Source of the DNA: Deltaproteobacteria bacterium
GTDB taxonomy: Bacteria; Desulfobacterota; Syntrophia; Syntrophales; UBA5619
DNA length: 39,715 nt
Assembly: GCA_021372415.1 (NCBI GenBank)
Contig: JAJFUM010000213.1
Location: 1-39,715 of the forward strand
Direction of reading: 5' to 3'
Notes under the pieces: generated by a model
What the model was told of the DNA's origin: nothing
The model's input: only the letters and a program-made list of their open reading frames with translations
The model's database searches: none
Program-made: the position numbers and the translations under genes
In this document: piece after piece, positions 15,124 to 23,295 of the stretch
Numbering within the stretch: position 1 is the first letter of the stretch
Layout of the letters: every line of letters starts with the position of its first letter

Positions 15124-16446
15124 TCATCGGCCGCAGTCGCAGCCGGCGCGACGCACCACATCCGCGATGAGGGCGGCGTAACGGTCCGCCGCACCGCGGT
15201 TGGCGGCCACGACCCGGCGACCCGCCTCTCCCCTCTGTTCGAGCAGTTCGGAATCCCCCAGGAGGCCCCGGATCCTCTCGTAAAGCTCATCCTGGTTTTG
15301 GACGGTGATCCCCGCCCTTGCCTCCTCGAGAAGGGCCCGCTCATCCCTGAAATCGGCCATGTGCGGCCCGTAGAAGACGACCTTCCCCCAGGCGGCGGCC
15401 TCGAGGATGTTCTGTCCTCCCTTCGGGACGAGGCTCCCCCCGCAGAAGACGACCGTGGCCAGGCTGTAGACCTTGAACAGTTCGCCGATGACGTCGACAA
15501 GGACCACCCGCTCGTCCAGGCGACGGCGTCCGGCACGGATCTCCGACATCCGGATGAAGTCGGCAAATCCGGCCTGGCCGAGGAGCCCCGCGACGGCATC
15601 GCCCCGTTCGATGTGGCGGGGGATCAGGATCAGCTTGAATCCCGGCCGCTCCTTTAGGAGCCGTCGGTAGACCTCCAGGATGGCCGTCTCCTCCCCCTCA
15701 TGGGTGCTCCCCGCCACCAGGACCTCCCTGCCCGGCGTCATCCCCAGGCGGTCCGAAATCTCTTTTTCCAACTCCGGGGAAACCCGGGCCGCAAGGCTGT
15801 CATACTTGGCGTTTCCCAGGACATGGATCCTCTCGGGGGCCATCCCGATCGCCGAAAGCCTCTGGGCATCGGTTCCGGAGATCACGCCGGCATCGTCGAG
15901 GGCGGCGAGGATCCCCTCCCAGAAGAAACGGGTCTTGCCGTAGCGGCGGAAGGATCGGGGGGAAATCCGGCCGTTGGCCAGGACGATCCGCGTCCCGCGC
16001 TTCCGGCAGGTCCGGATGAAATTGGGCCAGAATTCCGTTTCGACGGGGACGAAGAGATCGGGCCGGACCCGATCAACCACCCGGCGGACGACCCACGGAA
16101 TATCGAGGGGATAGTAGAGATGGGCGTTTGCCGCGGTGACGAGCTTGCGGGCCATCTCCTGTCCTGTTTCCGTGCTCGTGGACAGGACCAGGCAGGCCCC
16201 GGGAAGGCGGATGCGCAAAGCCGCCACGATGGGGGCGGCCGCCGTCACCTCCCCGACGGAGACGGCATGGATCCAGATCCGCGGCGTCCCTGTGATCCGG
16301 GAGAAGATTTCCGGATCAAGGCGGCCGAACTTGGGACCCAGGCTCCGGCGGTACTTTCCGGTGAAGAGGATCCTCGCCCCGTAATAGGGAACGGCGAAGA
16401 CGGCGGCAATCAGCAGCAACGTGTTGTAGATGCCCGACCAGAACAA
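15124..16446 (-). CDS. waaA: 3-deoxy-D-manno-octulosonic acid (Kdo) transferase
   Basis: The 440-residue product is a GT30 glycosyltransferase that adds Kdo from CMP-Kdo to lipid A precursor at the inner face of the inner membrane. The N-terminus is a membrane anchor (IYNTLLLIAAVFAVPYYGAR). HAVSVGEVTAAAPI holds the family's catalytic Glu, and VETEFWPNF follows. The C-terminal GT-B domain shows GGSLVPKGGQNILEAAAWGK and YGPHMADF. The start is TTG at 16446, since no in-frame ATG is near; a GAGGGGG stretch lies about 8 nt upstream. It is divergent from rpe across 170 nt. Its presence shows that the organism makes lipopolysaccharide. Confidence 0.93.
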   Translation of the reverse strand: MFWSGIYNTLLLIAAVFAVPYYGARILFTGKYRRSLGPKFGRLDPEIFSRITGTPRIWIHAVSVGEVTAAAPIVAALRIRLPGACLVLSTSTETGQEMARKLVTAANAHLYYPLDIPWVVRRVVDRVRPDLFVPVETEFWPNFIRTCRKRGTRIVLANGRISPRSFRRYGKTRFFWEGILAALDDAGVISGTDAQRLSAIGMAPERIHVLGNAKYDSLAARVSPELEKEISDRLGMTPGREVLVAGSTHEGEETAILEVYRRLLKERPGFKLILIPRHIERGDAVAGLLGQAGFADFIRMSEIRAGRRRLDERVVLVDVIGELFKVYSLATVVFCGGSLVPKGGQNILEAAAWGKVVFYGPHMADFRDERALLEEARAGITVQNQDELYERIRGLLGDSELLEQRGEAGRRVVAANRGAADRYAALIADVVRRAGCDCGR

Positions 16447-16565
16447 ACCCCAACCCCCTCAACCGATGCGCCCGGCAGCAGAAAGGCCGCCGGGAGCGGA
16501 AAGATCACCCGTATTTTTCGCCCCTCCATAGCACGACCGGGCCGGTGCCGCAAGTGAAAGGCTCG

Positions 16566-16594
16566 TTGACAGGGCCGTGCCGATGGTGTATTGG
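16566..16594 (+). promoter_or_regulatory. candidate sigma70 promoter for rpe
   Basis: TTGACA (16566-16571), a 17-nt spacer and TATTGG (16589-16594) lie just before rpe. The start would fall near 16601, giving a leader of about 16 nt. Confidence 0.5.
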
Positions 16595-16616
16595 ACATGG
16601 CGGGGGATAGCTTACC

Positions 16617-17288
16617 ATGCAGAAGATCGCACCATCCATCCTGTCGGCGGACGGAAGCAGGCTCGGCGAGGAGATCGCCGCCGTCGAGAAGGCAGGGGCG
16701 GACTGGATCCACATCGACGTCATGGACGGCCACTTCGTCCCCAACCTCACCCTCGGTCCGGGACTGGTCGCCTCCTTGAGGCCGACCACGCGCCTGACCT
16801 TCGATGTCCACCTGATGATCGAAAATCCGGAACGCTACATCGACGATTTCGCCAAGGCCGGAGCCGACCGGATCACCGTCCACGTCGAGGCCGCGGTTCA
16901 TCTGCACCGGGTCGTCGCCATGATCCGCGAACGGGGAATCCGGCCGGGGGTCTCCCTCAATCCGGCGACGCCGCTCAGTCAGGTAGAGGCCATCCTCCCC
17001 GATATCGACCTGCTTCTGATCATGACCGTCAACCCCGGTTTCGGCGGTCAGAAGTTCATCGAAGGATCGCTCCCTAGGATTTCCAGGGCCAAGCAGATGA
17101 TCCGCGCCGCTGCCCCCGAGATCCTGCTCGAGGTGGACGGCGGCGTGAACCTCAAGAACATCCGCACCATCGCCGACGCGGGGGCGGATATCCTCGTCGC
17201 CGGCGCCTCTGTATTCGGAAGCGACAACTACGCCGAAACGATCAAGGCGATGAAGTCCCTCCTGGCGGCGCCCACGGTCACCCTCTGA
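16617..17288 (+). CDS. rpe: ribulose-phosphate 3-epimerase
   Basis: The 223-residue TIM-barrel enzyme interconverts D-ribulose 5-phosphate and D-xylulose 5-phosphate in the pentose phosphate pathway. It shows the full family signature: PSILSAD near the N-terminus, [17 protein letters not shown] with the metal-binding His and Asp, [21 protein letters not shown] and VDGGVNLKN. Length is normal for the family. Only weak purine-rich sequence precedes the ATG, but a good promoter lies just upstream. Confidence 0.96.
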   Translation: MQKIAPSILSADGSRLGEEIAAVEKAGADWIHIDVMDGHFVPNLTLGPGLVASLRPTTRLTFDVHLMIENPERYIDDFAKAGADRITVHVEAAVHLHRVVAMIRERGIRPGVSLNPATPLSQVEAILPDIDLLLIMTVNPGFGGQKFIEGSLPRISRAKQMIRAAAPEILLEVDGGVNLKNIRTIADAGADILVAGASVFGSDNYAETIKAMKSLLAAPTVTL

Positions 17289-17600
17289 AGACCGTGGCAC
17301 GACGCGGCTGTCCCAATGGCCCCCCAGGCCGGTGCATCAACATCCCTAATCCGTTCACATCACCCGAAGGATGAGCCCCCTCCTCCAGATGGACGGACTG
17401 CCTTAGGTCCAAAGGAAGACCGGGGATAGGATCTTGGAAGAGGAACTTTCCTGTAGAAGGGATGTTTTTTGGAACATTCCTGTCCCCCCCACATCCCCGC
17501 CGGAAATATCAAACCCAGCGTTATTCCAGCAAGAAATGTCCCGGCATGATCATTGCGTACGCGCCAGATATCATGAACACGCTGAAAGGAGAGTCTCATC
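17289..17600. other. 312-bp intergenic region between rpe and the acetamidase-like gene
   Basis: No gene, clear terminator or good promoter was found. The part from 17440 to 17590 is AT-richer than the coding DNA. AAAGGAGA at its right end is the ribosome binding site of the next gene. Confidence 0.5.
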
Positions 17601-18794
17601 ATGCAGAAAAGAGAATCGCTCGGAATCGAAGGCCCCAAGGTGGACAGAAGAACGGCCCTGAAGTTGGGTGCCGCCCTCGGCGGGGCGGTGGCATTCAACG
17701 GGCTGACCCTGAAAACAGCGGAAGCTCTCGATATCAAACGACCGGAGGTGACCGGGAAGATGCATATCCTCGGAGCCAACGACCAGACCACCACCGAAGG
17801 GTACTGGGACAGTGCAACCACTCCCGTCCTGTCGATGAAGTCCGGGGAGGTTGTCTCCGTCGAGACCAACACCCACCTGAAGGGCAAGATGGTCCCCGGT
17901 GTGGAGATCCAAGAGTGGATGGCTTACTACAAAGACGTCATCGCCAAAACCCCGGAAACCTATACCCGGCCCTTTGAAAAGACCGGGGCGAAAAAGATCA
18001 AGAAGGGGGGAGGACACCACACCCTGACGGGTCCCATCGCCGTCGAGGGCGCCCAGGTGGGAGATGTCCTCCAGATCGAGATCCTGGATATCGTCCCCGG
18101 TCCCTACGGCTTTAACCTGAACCCGGAAACCGAGTTCATGAAGCTGGGGCTCTTGGCAGACGATTATCCCAAGGGACGGGTCAAATGGTACTACGCCGAT
18201 CCCAGAAAAAAGACCTTCGAGTTTCTCCCGGGCGTGGAGATCCCCCTGCGCCCCTTCCCCGGAACGATCGGCGTCGGCATTTCCGACGAGGGGATGTGGA
18301 GCAACGTCCCGCCGGGAAACCACGGCGGGAACCTGGACAACAAGGAACTGGTCGCAGGATCCGTTCTCTATCTGCCGGTCTTGGTCAAGGGGGCGATGTT
18401 GAAGGTCGGAGACGCCCACCTGGCACAGGGAGATGGCGAGGTGAACCTCAACGCCCTGGAGGGCGCCTTCAAGAACATCACCCTGAGGCTCACTGTGCGC
18501 AAGGATCTCAACTCGCTGGTGAATTGGCCCTTCGCCTCGACCCCCACCCACTGGATCACCATGGGCATACACACGGACCTGTTGGAGTCCTCCAAGATGG
18601 CCGTCCGCAACGCCATCGCCTTCCTGGCCAAGCATTACGGCATGTCGGACCTCGACGCCTACGCCTTCTGCAGCATGGCCGTGGACCTGCACGTCACGCA
18701 ACTGGTGGACTACACGCTCGGGATCCACGCCATGATCCCCAAGGCCGTCTTCGTGGGCGAACCTTACCGGGGAAAGACGAACTTGCTCCTCTGA
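17601..18794 (+). CDS. acetamidase/formamidase family protein with Tat-type signal
   Basis: The 397-residue protein belongs to the acetamidase/formamidase (FmdA) family, which hydrolyses short amides to the acid and ammonia. Family features are GPIAVEGAQVGDVLQIEI, NVPPGNHGGNLDNKEL and VGDAHLAQGDGEV followed by ALEG. The N-terminus carries DRRTALKLGAALGGAVAF (RR at residues 16-17) and a likely cleavage site near AEA-LD (about residues 40-43). That is a twin-arginine export signal, not expected of the usual cytoplasmic enzyme. AAAGGAGA lies about 8 nt before the ATG. The substrate is unknown; a periplasmic amidase is the best reading. Confidence 0.85.
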   Translation: MQKRESLGIEGPKVDRRTALKLGAALGGAVAFNGLTLKTAEALDIKRPEVTGKMHILGANDQTTTEGYWDSATTPVLSMKSGEVVSVETNTHLKGKMVPGVEIQEWMAYYKDVIAKTPETYTRPFEKTGAKKIKKGGGHHTLTGPIAVEGAQVGDVLQIEILDIVPGPYGFNLNPETEFMKLGLLADDYPKGRVKWYYADPRKKTFEFLPGVEIPLRPFPGTIGVGISDEGMWSNVPPGNHGGNLDNKELVAGSVLYLPVLVKGAMLKVGDAHLAQGDGEVNLNALEGAFKNITLRLTVRKDLNSLVNWPFASTPTHWITMGIHTDLLESSKMAVRNAIAFLAKHYGMSDLDAYAFCSMAVDLHVTQLVDYTLGIHAMIPKAVFVGEPYRGKTNLLL

Positions 18795-18827
18795 GCCGGC
18801 CCCTGGCCCATCCACGGAACCGGTAAT

Positions 18828-18867
18828 CTGGAGGGCCGGAGACTTCGTTCGATTTCCGGCCCTCCAG
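18828..18867. terminator. 13-bp hairpin between convergent genes
   Basis: CTGGAGGGCCGGA (18828-18840) pairs perfectly with TCCGGCCCTCCAG (18855-18867) over a 14-nt loop. It stands between the 3' ends of the acetamidase-like and nitronate monooxygenase-like genes. No T tract is present on either side, so it is only a probable bidirectional terminator. Confidence 0.5.
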
Positions 18868-18869
18868 CA

Positions 18870-19907
18870 TCAGCTTAGTTGGCCGTCGAGCCTCTCGCGG
18901 ACCTTCTTCGCCTCGGCGACCATCCGCTCGACGACCTCCTTCACCGTCGGCTCGTCGTGGATCAGGCCCGTCACCTGTCCCACGGGGAGGATGCCGCGCT
19001 CCAGGTCCCCCTCCTCCGTGGCCAGGCGGAAGGCCTTGAACCCGTTGGCCATGTAGGCCAGCTGCCGGGCGGTTTTCCAGCCTGAGGCGAGGACGCCCAG
19101 GAAGAGCTTGAAATAGGGCACCTTCAGCATGACCGCAATCTCCCGGGAGTTCAGGAAGGCCGCAATAGGATCGAGGCCGCGCCGGACGGCCCGTTCGGCC
19201 GGTTCGGATTTGAGGGCCCTGCAGGGGATCCCGTCGATCCGGGGCGAGGCGATGGTGTCCTCGACCCCCTTTTCAATGGAAAGCCTTTTGTAATTGTCGT
19301 GGAGCGGACTCTCCTGGGTCGTCATGAAGCGGGTCCCCATGGCGATCCCCTCCGCCCCCAGGGCCAGGGCCGCCGCCAGCCCCCGGCCGTCCCCGAAGCC
19401 CCCCGCAGCGATGACGGGAATTTCCAGACAATCGACCAGGCTGGGAACGAGAACGAGCGAGGTCACCGCCTCGCCGTGGGCTGCAGCCTCGTGGCCGGTG
19501 GCGATCACACCGTCCGCCCCGTAATCCTGGGCGCGTCTTGCGTGGCGGGCATTGACGACGGTGGCGATCACCTTTCCGCCATAGGCATGGGCCTCTTTCA
19601 CGATCCAATCGCCCTTCCCCAGGGCAAAGTTGATCACCGGGACCTGCTCCTCGAGCATGACCCTGGCGTTCTCGGCGGCCCCGGGGAAGAGGAGCGAGGC
19701 GTTACAGCCGAAGGGCTTGTCGGTGAGGCCCCGAATTTCCCGGATTGCCTGCCTTGTGTGCTCCGCGTCCAGGGGGCCCGTGGCGAGGATCCCAAGCCCG
19801 CCCGCGTTGGAGACGGCCGCCACCATCTTCGGGACACTGATCCAACTCATGCCGGAAAGGAGGATGGGGTAGTCGATGCCGAACAGTTCGGTGATGCGCG
19901 TCTTCAC
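18870..19907 (-). CDS. nitronate monooxygenase-like NAD(P)H/FMN oxidoreductase
   Basis: The 345-residue product is a TIM-barrel FMN protein of the 2-nitropropane dioxygenase / nitronate monooxygenase family. It begins KTRITELFGIDYPILLSGM, the typical family start. IATGHEAAAHGE carries H144 at the place of the catalytic His. The FMN phosphate site reads AAGGFGDGRG and ALGAEGIAMGTRF. The start chosen is GTG 19907, with GGAGAG 5 nt upstream; a longer in-frame ATG at 20027 runs through a repeat-like region and is unlikely. It is the last gene of a run with two fatty-acyl-CoA enzymes, so an enoyl-CoA reductase-like role is possible. Confidence 0.85.
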   Translation of the reverse strand: MKTRITELFGIDYPILLSGMSWISVPKMVAAVSNAGGLGILATGPLDAEHTRQAIREIRGLTDKPFGCNASLLFPGAAENARVMLEEQVPVINFALGKGDWIVKEAHAYGGKVIATVVNARHARRAQDYGADGVIATGHEAAAHGEAVTSLVLVPSLVDCLEIPVIAAGGFGDGRGLAAALALGAEGIAMGTRFMTTQESPLHDNYKRLSIEKGVEDTIASPRIDGIPCRALKSEPAERAVRRGLDPIAAFLNSREIAVMLKVPYFKLFLGVLASGWKTARQLAYMANGFKAFRLATEEGDLERGILPVGQVTGLIHDEPTVKEVVERMVAEAKKVRERLDGQLS

Positions 19908-19980
19908 AGGTTCTCTCCTTATCTCTGTTTTCCAGGCATTCCCCAGGCCGGCGAACGAGATTCCGTCCGTGCGATTTGAG

Positions 19981-20095
19981 ATTTTTCCGGGGCACCCTGC
20001 CCGCGAGCGCAGCGACCGCAAGGGCAACTGTCAGAGCGCACCAGCGCGAGTATTGCCCTTGCAGCGAAGCGAGGGGAGGCAGGGTCGGGAAAATA
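19981..20095. repeat. nested inverted repeat of about 115 bp
   Basis: The outer arms are ATTTTTCC plus ACCCTGCC on the left and GGCAGGGT plus GGGAAAAT on the right. The inner arms are a perfect 10-bp pair, GCAAGGGCAA (20018-20027) and TTGCCCTTGC (20053-20062), around a 25-nt loop. GC-rich segments built from GAGCGCAGCGA-like words lie between outer and inner arms on both sides. The form is that of a palindromic intergenic repeat (REP- or MITE-like) or an mRNA-stabilising hairpin. It lies between the acyl-CoA dehydrogenase and the nitronate monooxygenase-like gene. Confidence 0.55.
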
Positions 20096-20175
20096 TCCTG
20101 AGCGCAGAGGGATCTCCTCTCCGGCCAACATCCCCCACCCGAACGGGAAGGGGCATCCTGATAAAGGTCCGGATC

Positions 20176-21318
20176 CTATTTCGCCTGGAGGTAGCGGCCG
20201 ATCGTCATGATCTCCGCCTCCTTCGTCCCCTCGTAGAGTTCCAGGATCTTGGCATCCCGGTACCACTTCTGGACCGGGTACTCCTCGATGTAGCCGTAGC
20301 CGCCGTGGAGCTCGACGGCGTAGTTGGCGCAGAAGACGGCGGTCTGTCCGCCGAAGAACTTCGCCATCGCCGCGAGGGTGTAGTCGGGCTTCCCCTGGTC
20401 GATAAGCCACGCCGATTTGTAAACGAGCCCGCGGAGGGCCTCGATCCGGATCGCCATCTCAGTGAGCTTCATCTGGGTCAGCTGGTAGGCCCCCAGAGGC
20501 TGTCCGAAGGCGGTCCGCTCCTTGACGTACTTGACGCTCGTCTCGAGGCAGGCCTCGGACAGACCCAAAGCCTGGGCGGCGACCATGACGCGGGTCGTGT
20601 CGAAGAAATGCATCAGTTCCCGGAAGCCGTTCCCCTCCTTGCCGACAAGATTGGCCTGGGGAACCCGGACATCCTCGAAGGCGATCTCCGCCGTGTCGCT
20701 CGCGCGGATCCCGAGCTTGCCGTGGATCTTGTTGCGGGTGATCCCCTTGGCGTCGGCCGGGACGATGATCAGGCTGAAGCTGTTGTGCCGCTTTTCATCG
20801 GGGTTCGTGATGCAGGCCGCCACCATGAAATCACAGACCGTCCCGTTGGTGATGAACATCTTGTTGCCGTTGATCACATAGTCAGTGCCGTCCTTGACGG
20901 CCCGCGTCTTGTAGCCGGCCACGTCCGTGCCGGCGTTGGGTTCGGTGAAGGCCCCGGCACTCACCTTCTCGCCGGCGCAGACAGGGGGAAGCCAGGTCTT
21001 CTTCTGATCCTCGGTCCCGTATTGGAAGATCGCCTCGCAACCGAAGGTGGCCGCCGTGACGTTGAGGGCTATCCCCATGTCCACCCGGGAAAGCTCCTCG
21101 GTGATGATGGCGTTCCCCACGCAGCCCGCCCCGCTGCCGCCGTACTCCTCGGATACCCAGGCCCCGACGAGACCCTGGGCCGCCGCCTTCTTCCGGATCT
21201 CCGCCGTGTAGGCCTCGTGCTCGTCGCTCTCCTGCGATACAGCCGCGAAATTGGCCCTGGCGAACCGGTAGGCCATGTCCTGAAGCATCCTCTGTTCCTC
21301 GGTGAATTCGTAATCCAT
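20176..21318 (-). CDS. acyl-CoA dehydrogenase
   Basis: The 380-residue flavoprotein oxidises an acyl-CoA to the trans-2-enoyl-CoA and passes electrons to electron-transfer flavoprotein. The three ACAD domains are seen in order: alpha-helical N-domain, beta domain with FTEPNAGTDVAGYKTRAV and MFITNG, and C-domain with RTAFGQPLGAYQ and ELHGGYGYIEEYPVQKWYRD. The catalytic base is E363 in YEGT. AAGGAGGG precedes the ATG by 8 nt. It lies between 3-hydroxyacyl-CoA dehydrogenase and nitronate monooxygenase-like genes, as expected for a beta-oxidation or aromatic-acid route. Chain-length specificity cannot be told. Confidence 0.93.
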   Translation of the reverse strand: MDYEFTEEQRMLQDMAYRFARANFAAVSQESDEHEAYTAEIRKKAAAQGLVGAWVSEEYGGSGAGCVGNAIITEELSRVDMGIALNVTAATFGCEAIFQYGTEDQKKTWLPPVCAGEKVSAGAFTEPNAGTDVAGYKTRAVKDGTDYVINGNKMFITNGTVCDFMVAACITNPDEKRHNSFSLIIVPADAKGITRNKIHGKLGIRASDTAEIAFEDVRVPQANLVGKEGNGFRELMHFFDTTRVMVAAQALGLSEACLETSVKYVKERTAFGQPLGAYQLTQMKLTEMAIRIEALRGLVYKSAWLIDQGKPDYTLAAMAKFFGGQTAVFCANYAVELHGGYGYIEEYPVQKWYRDAKILELYEGTKEAEIMTIGRYLQAK

Positions 21319-21504
21319 GGATCGTCCCTCCTTGGTCTTGGTGATCGTCCGGTGAAAACATCCCTTCCGGAGAATGCCCTGTCTTTCAACACTGAACGAA
21401 TGCCTGCACGGGGTCCTCGCGGGCTGGGGCGGCAGTCGGCTTTCCCCTCCCGGTACGCGGAAGGGAAAAGGGAAGAACGTTTGAAAACAGTCCGGCCCGC
21501 TGCC

Positions 21505-22359
21505 CTATTCGGTATAGTCGTAGACCCCTCTGCCCGTCTTCCGGCCGAAGCGGCCGGCCCGGACGAGTTGCACCAGGATCGGCGCAGGGCGGTACTTGTC
21601 GCCCAGCTCACGGTGCAGTCCCTCCATGACATGCAGCAGGGTATCATTGCCGATCAGGTCCGCCAGGGCCAGAGGTCCGATGGGATGGTTGCAGCCCAGG
21701 AGCATTCCCTTGTCAATGTCCGCGGGCGAGGCAAGACCGTCGCCCAGCACGAAGAAGGCTTCGTTGATCATGGAGCAGAGGATCCGGTTCACGACAAAGG
21801 CCGGAGCCTCCTTCACGACGATGCACTCCTTGCCGATCTTCTGACCCCATGCCTTGGCGATCTCCAGGGTTTCATCGGAGGTCTCGAAGCCGCGGATGAT
21901 CTCCAGCAGGCGCATCACCGGGACGGGATTGAAAAAATGCGTCCCGATGAAGCGGCTCGGCCGCTTGGTGATCGCGGCCATTTCCGTGATGCTCAGCCCC
22001 GAGGTGTTGGTGAAGAAGAGGCAGTCGGGTCTGACGATCTGCTCGAGTTCCGTGTAGACCTGCTTCTTCACGGACATGACTTCGATGACGACCTCGACGA
22101 CGCAATCGGCATCAGCGGCCGCCTCCTTCAGATCAAGGGTCGGCTTGATCCTTCCGAGGATCGCTTCCATTTCCCCCTTGTTCAGGGCCCCCTTCTTGAC
22201 GCCGCGGCCCAGGTTCTTTTCGATCATGGCCATGCCGCCGTCGATGAACCGCTGTTCGATGTCGCGCATCGTGACCTGCATGCCCGCCTGGGCACAGACC
22301 TGCGCGATCCCGCTCCCCATGAGTCCCGCTCCCAGCACGCACACCTTTTGGATATCCAT
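21505..22359 (-). CDS. 3-hydroxybutyryl-CoA dehydrogenase
   Basis: The 284-residue enzyme oxidises (S)-3-hydroxyacyl-CoA with NAD(P)+, or reduces acetoacetyl-CoA in the reverse direction. The Rossmann motif GAGLMGSGIA is at residues 10-19. The catalytic His is H141 in GTHFFNPVPVMRLLEII, with its Glu partner E153. NTSGLSITEMA and the C-terminal DLIGNDTLLHVM complete the family pattern. AAAGGAG lies 6 nt before the ATG. It is the first gene of the minus-strand set with acyl-CoA dehydrogenase. Length fits the single-domain Hbd type rather than the fused FadB type. Confidence 0.93.
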   Translation of the reverse strand: MDIQKVCVLGAGLMGSGIAQVCAQAGMQVTMRDIEQRFIDGGMAMIEKNLGRGVKKGALNKGEMEAILGRIKPTLDLKEAAADADCVVEVVIEVMSVKKQVYTELEQIVRPDCLFFTNTSGLSITEMAAITKRPSRFIGTHFFNPVPVMRLLEIIRGFETSDETLEIAKAWGQKIGKECIVVKEAPAFVVNRILCSMINEAFFVLGDGLASPADIDKGMLLGCNHPIGPLALADLIGNDTLLHVMEGLHRELGDKYRPAPILVQLVRAGRFGRKTGRGVYDYTE

Positions 22360-22759
22360 ATTCCACTCCTTTCACCGGCCCTCGGCCGTTCTTGATGCAA
22401 GTCTCTGGTTCATCGGGTACCCCGCTTCCGCAGGCAGGCGGACTCTCCGGCCATTTGCGGCAGGGCCGGGCATCCCAATCCGGCAGGCAGACACATCCCC
22501 GCCGCCCCGATGGAAGGGTTAAGCTCCCGCTGATCGGCCCCGGAGTCTGCCAAGCCTGGTCATACGATCGTTGACGGGAAAAACCCGCCGCGTCGCACCA
22601 TCCCCTTCGAGCAGGAAGGCCGGCGAATGCTTTTCGATGTTAAATTGGAACCCGGTTTGGTATAGTGCGGCGAACGACCCCGGAACGTGAGCCGGGCCGT
22701 CGGGCATATACCACATCTGTCCCGGACTGACAACGGAATCCTTTTAGTGGAGCGTCCCC
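22360..22759. other. 400-bp intergenic region between divergent hbd-like and NYN genes
   Basis: No gene was found. One small hairpin (TCCGC at 22427-22431 with GCGGA at 22438-22442) and a likely plus-strand promoter near 22658 are visible. The stretch 22600-22670 is the most AT-rich part. Confidence 0.5.
22658..22666 (+). promoter_or_regulatory. candidate extended -10 promoter for the NYN gene
   Basis: TGGTATAGT is an extended -10 element (TGn plus TATAGT) with an AT-rich upstream stretch but no good -35 box. Transcription would start near 22673, about 87 nt before the ATG. Confidence 0.4.
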
Positions 22760-23284
22760 ATGCACATCATCGTGGACGGCTACAACCTGATCCGCCAATC
22801 GGACAGCCTCAGGGCCAGCGAGCGGATCAGCCTCGAAGAGGGGCGCAAGGCCCTTGTCCGGAGCCTGGCAGCCTACCGGCAACTCCGCGGACACCGAATC
22901 ACGGTCGTCTTCGACGGCTGGTCGGGGGGGTCGCCCCAGGAGGAACGGGACCGCTCCGGGGGGATCGACATCATTTACTCCCGCCTGGGCGAGAAGGCCG
23001 ACGAGGTGATCAAGCGACTCGTCGAAGGGGGAAGCGAGGAGATCCTGGTGGTTACCTCCGACCGGGAGATCGCCGCCTTCGCCGCCCGGCGTGGGAAGAC
23101 CGCCGTTGATTCACCCGTTTTTTCCGAAAGGATCGAGAGGATCGCATCCTCCCCTTCGTCCGCCGGGTTTCCGGCACAGGGGGAAGACGACGAAGAGGAC
23201 GCGGGAGGGATGAAAAAGAAAGGACCCTCCCGGCGGCTCTCCAAACAGAAGCGAGCCCAGTTGGCCCGTCTCCGGAAACTCTGA
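22760..23284 (+). CDS. NYN-domain (YacP/Rae1-like) ribonuclease
   Basis: The 174-residue product has a PIN-like NYN domain. HIIVDGYNLIRQ at residues 2-13 carries the first acidic residue and the DGYN family motif. VVFDGW and the segment LVVTSDREIA hold further acidic residues expected around a metal site. The C-terminal part, after about residue 130, is a low-complexity acidic stretch (EDDEEDAG) followed by a very basic tail (KKKGPSRRLSKQKRAQ), which suggests RNA binding. Members of the family cut mRNA or rRNA on ribosomes. It converges with holA, with only 11 nt between stop codons. Confidence 0.85.
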   Translation: MHIIVDGYNLIRQSDSLRASERISLEEGRKALVRSLAAYRQLRGHRITVVFDGWSGGSPQEERDRSGGIDIIYSRLGEKADEVIKRLVEGGSEEILVVTSDREIAAFAARRGKTAVDSPVFSERIERIASSPSSAGFPAQGEDDEEDAGGMKKKGPSRRLSKQKRAQLARLRKL

Positions 23285-23295
23285 GGGACCACCGC

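Noticed and set aside
17295..17310. Sigma54-like TGGCACG element after rpe
   Set aside because: The -24 part matches but the -12 part lacks the needed GC at the right spacing, and the next gene is 300 nt away.
19908..20027. 40-residue N-terminal extension of the nitronate monooxygenase-like protein
   Set aside because: The added sequence is not family-like and part of it is read from the inverted-repeat region; GTG 19907 has a good ribosome binding site and gives the family start.
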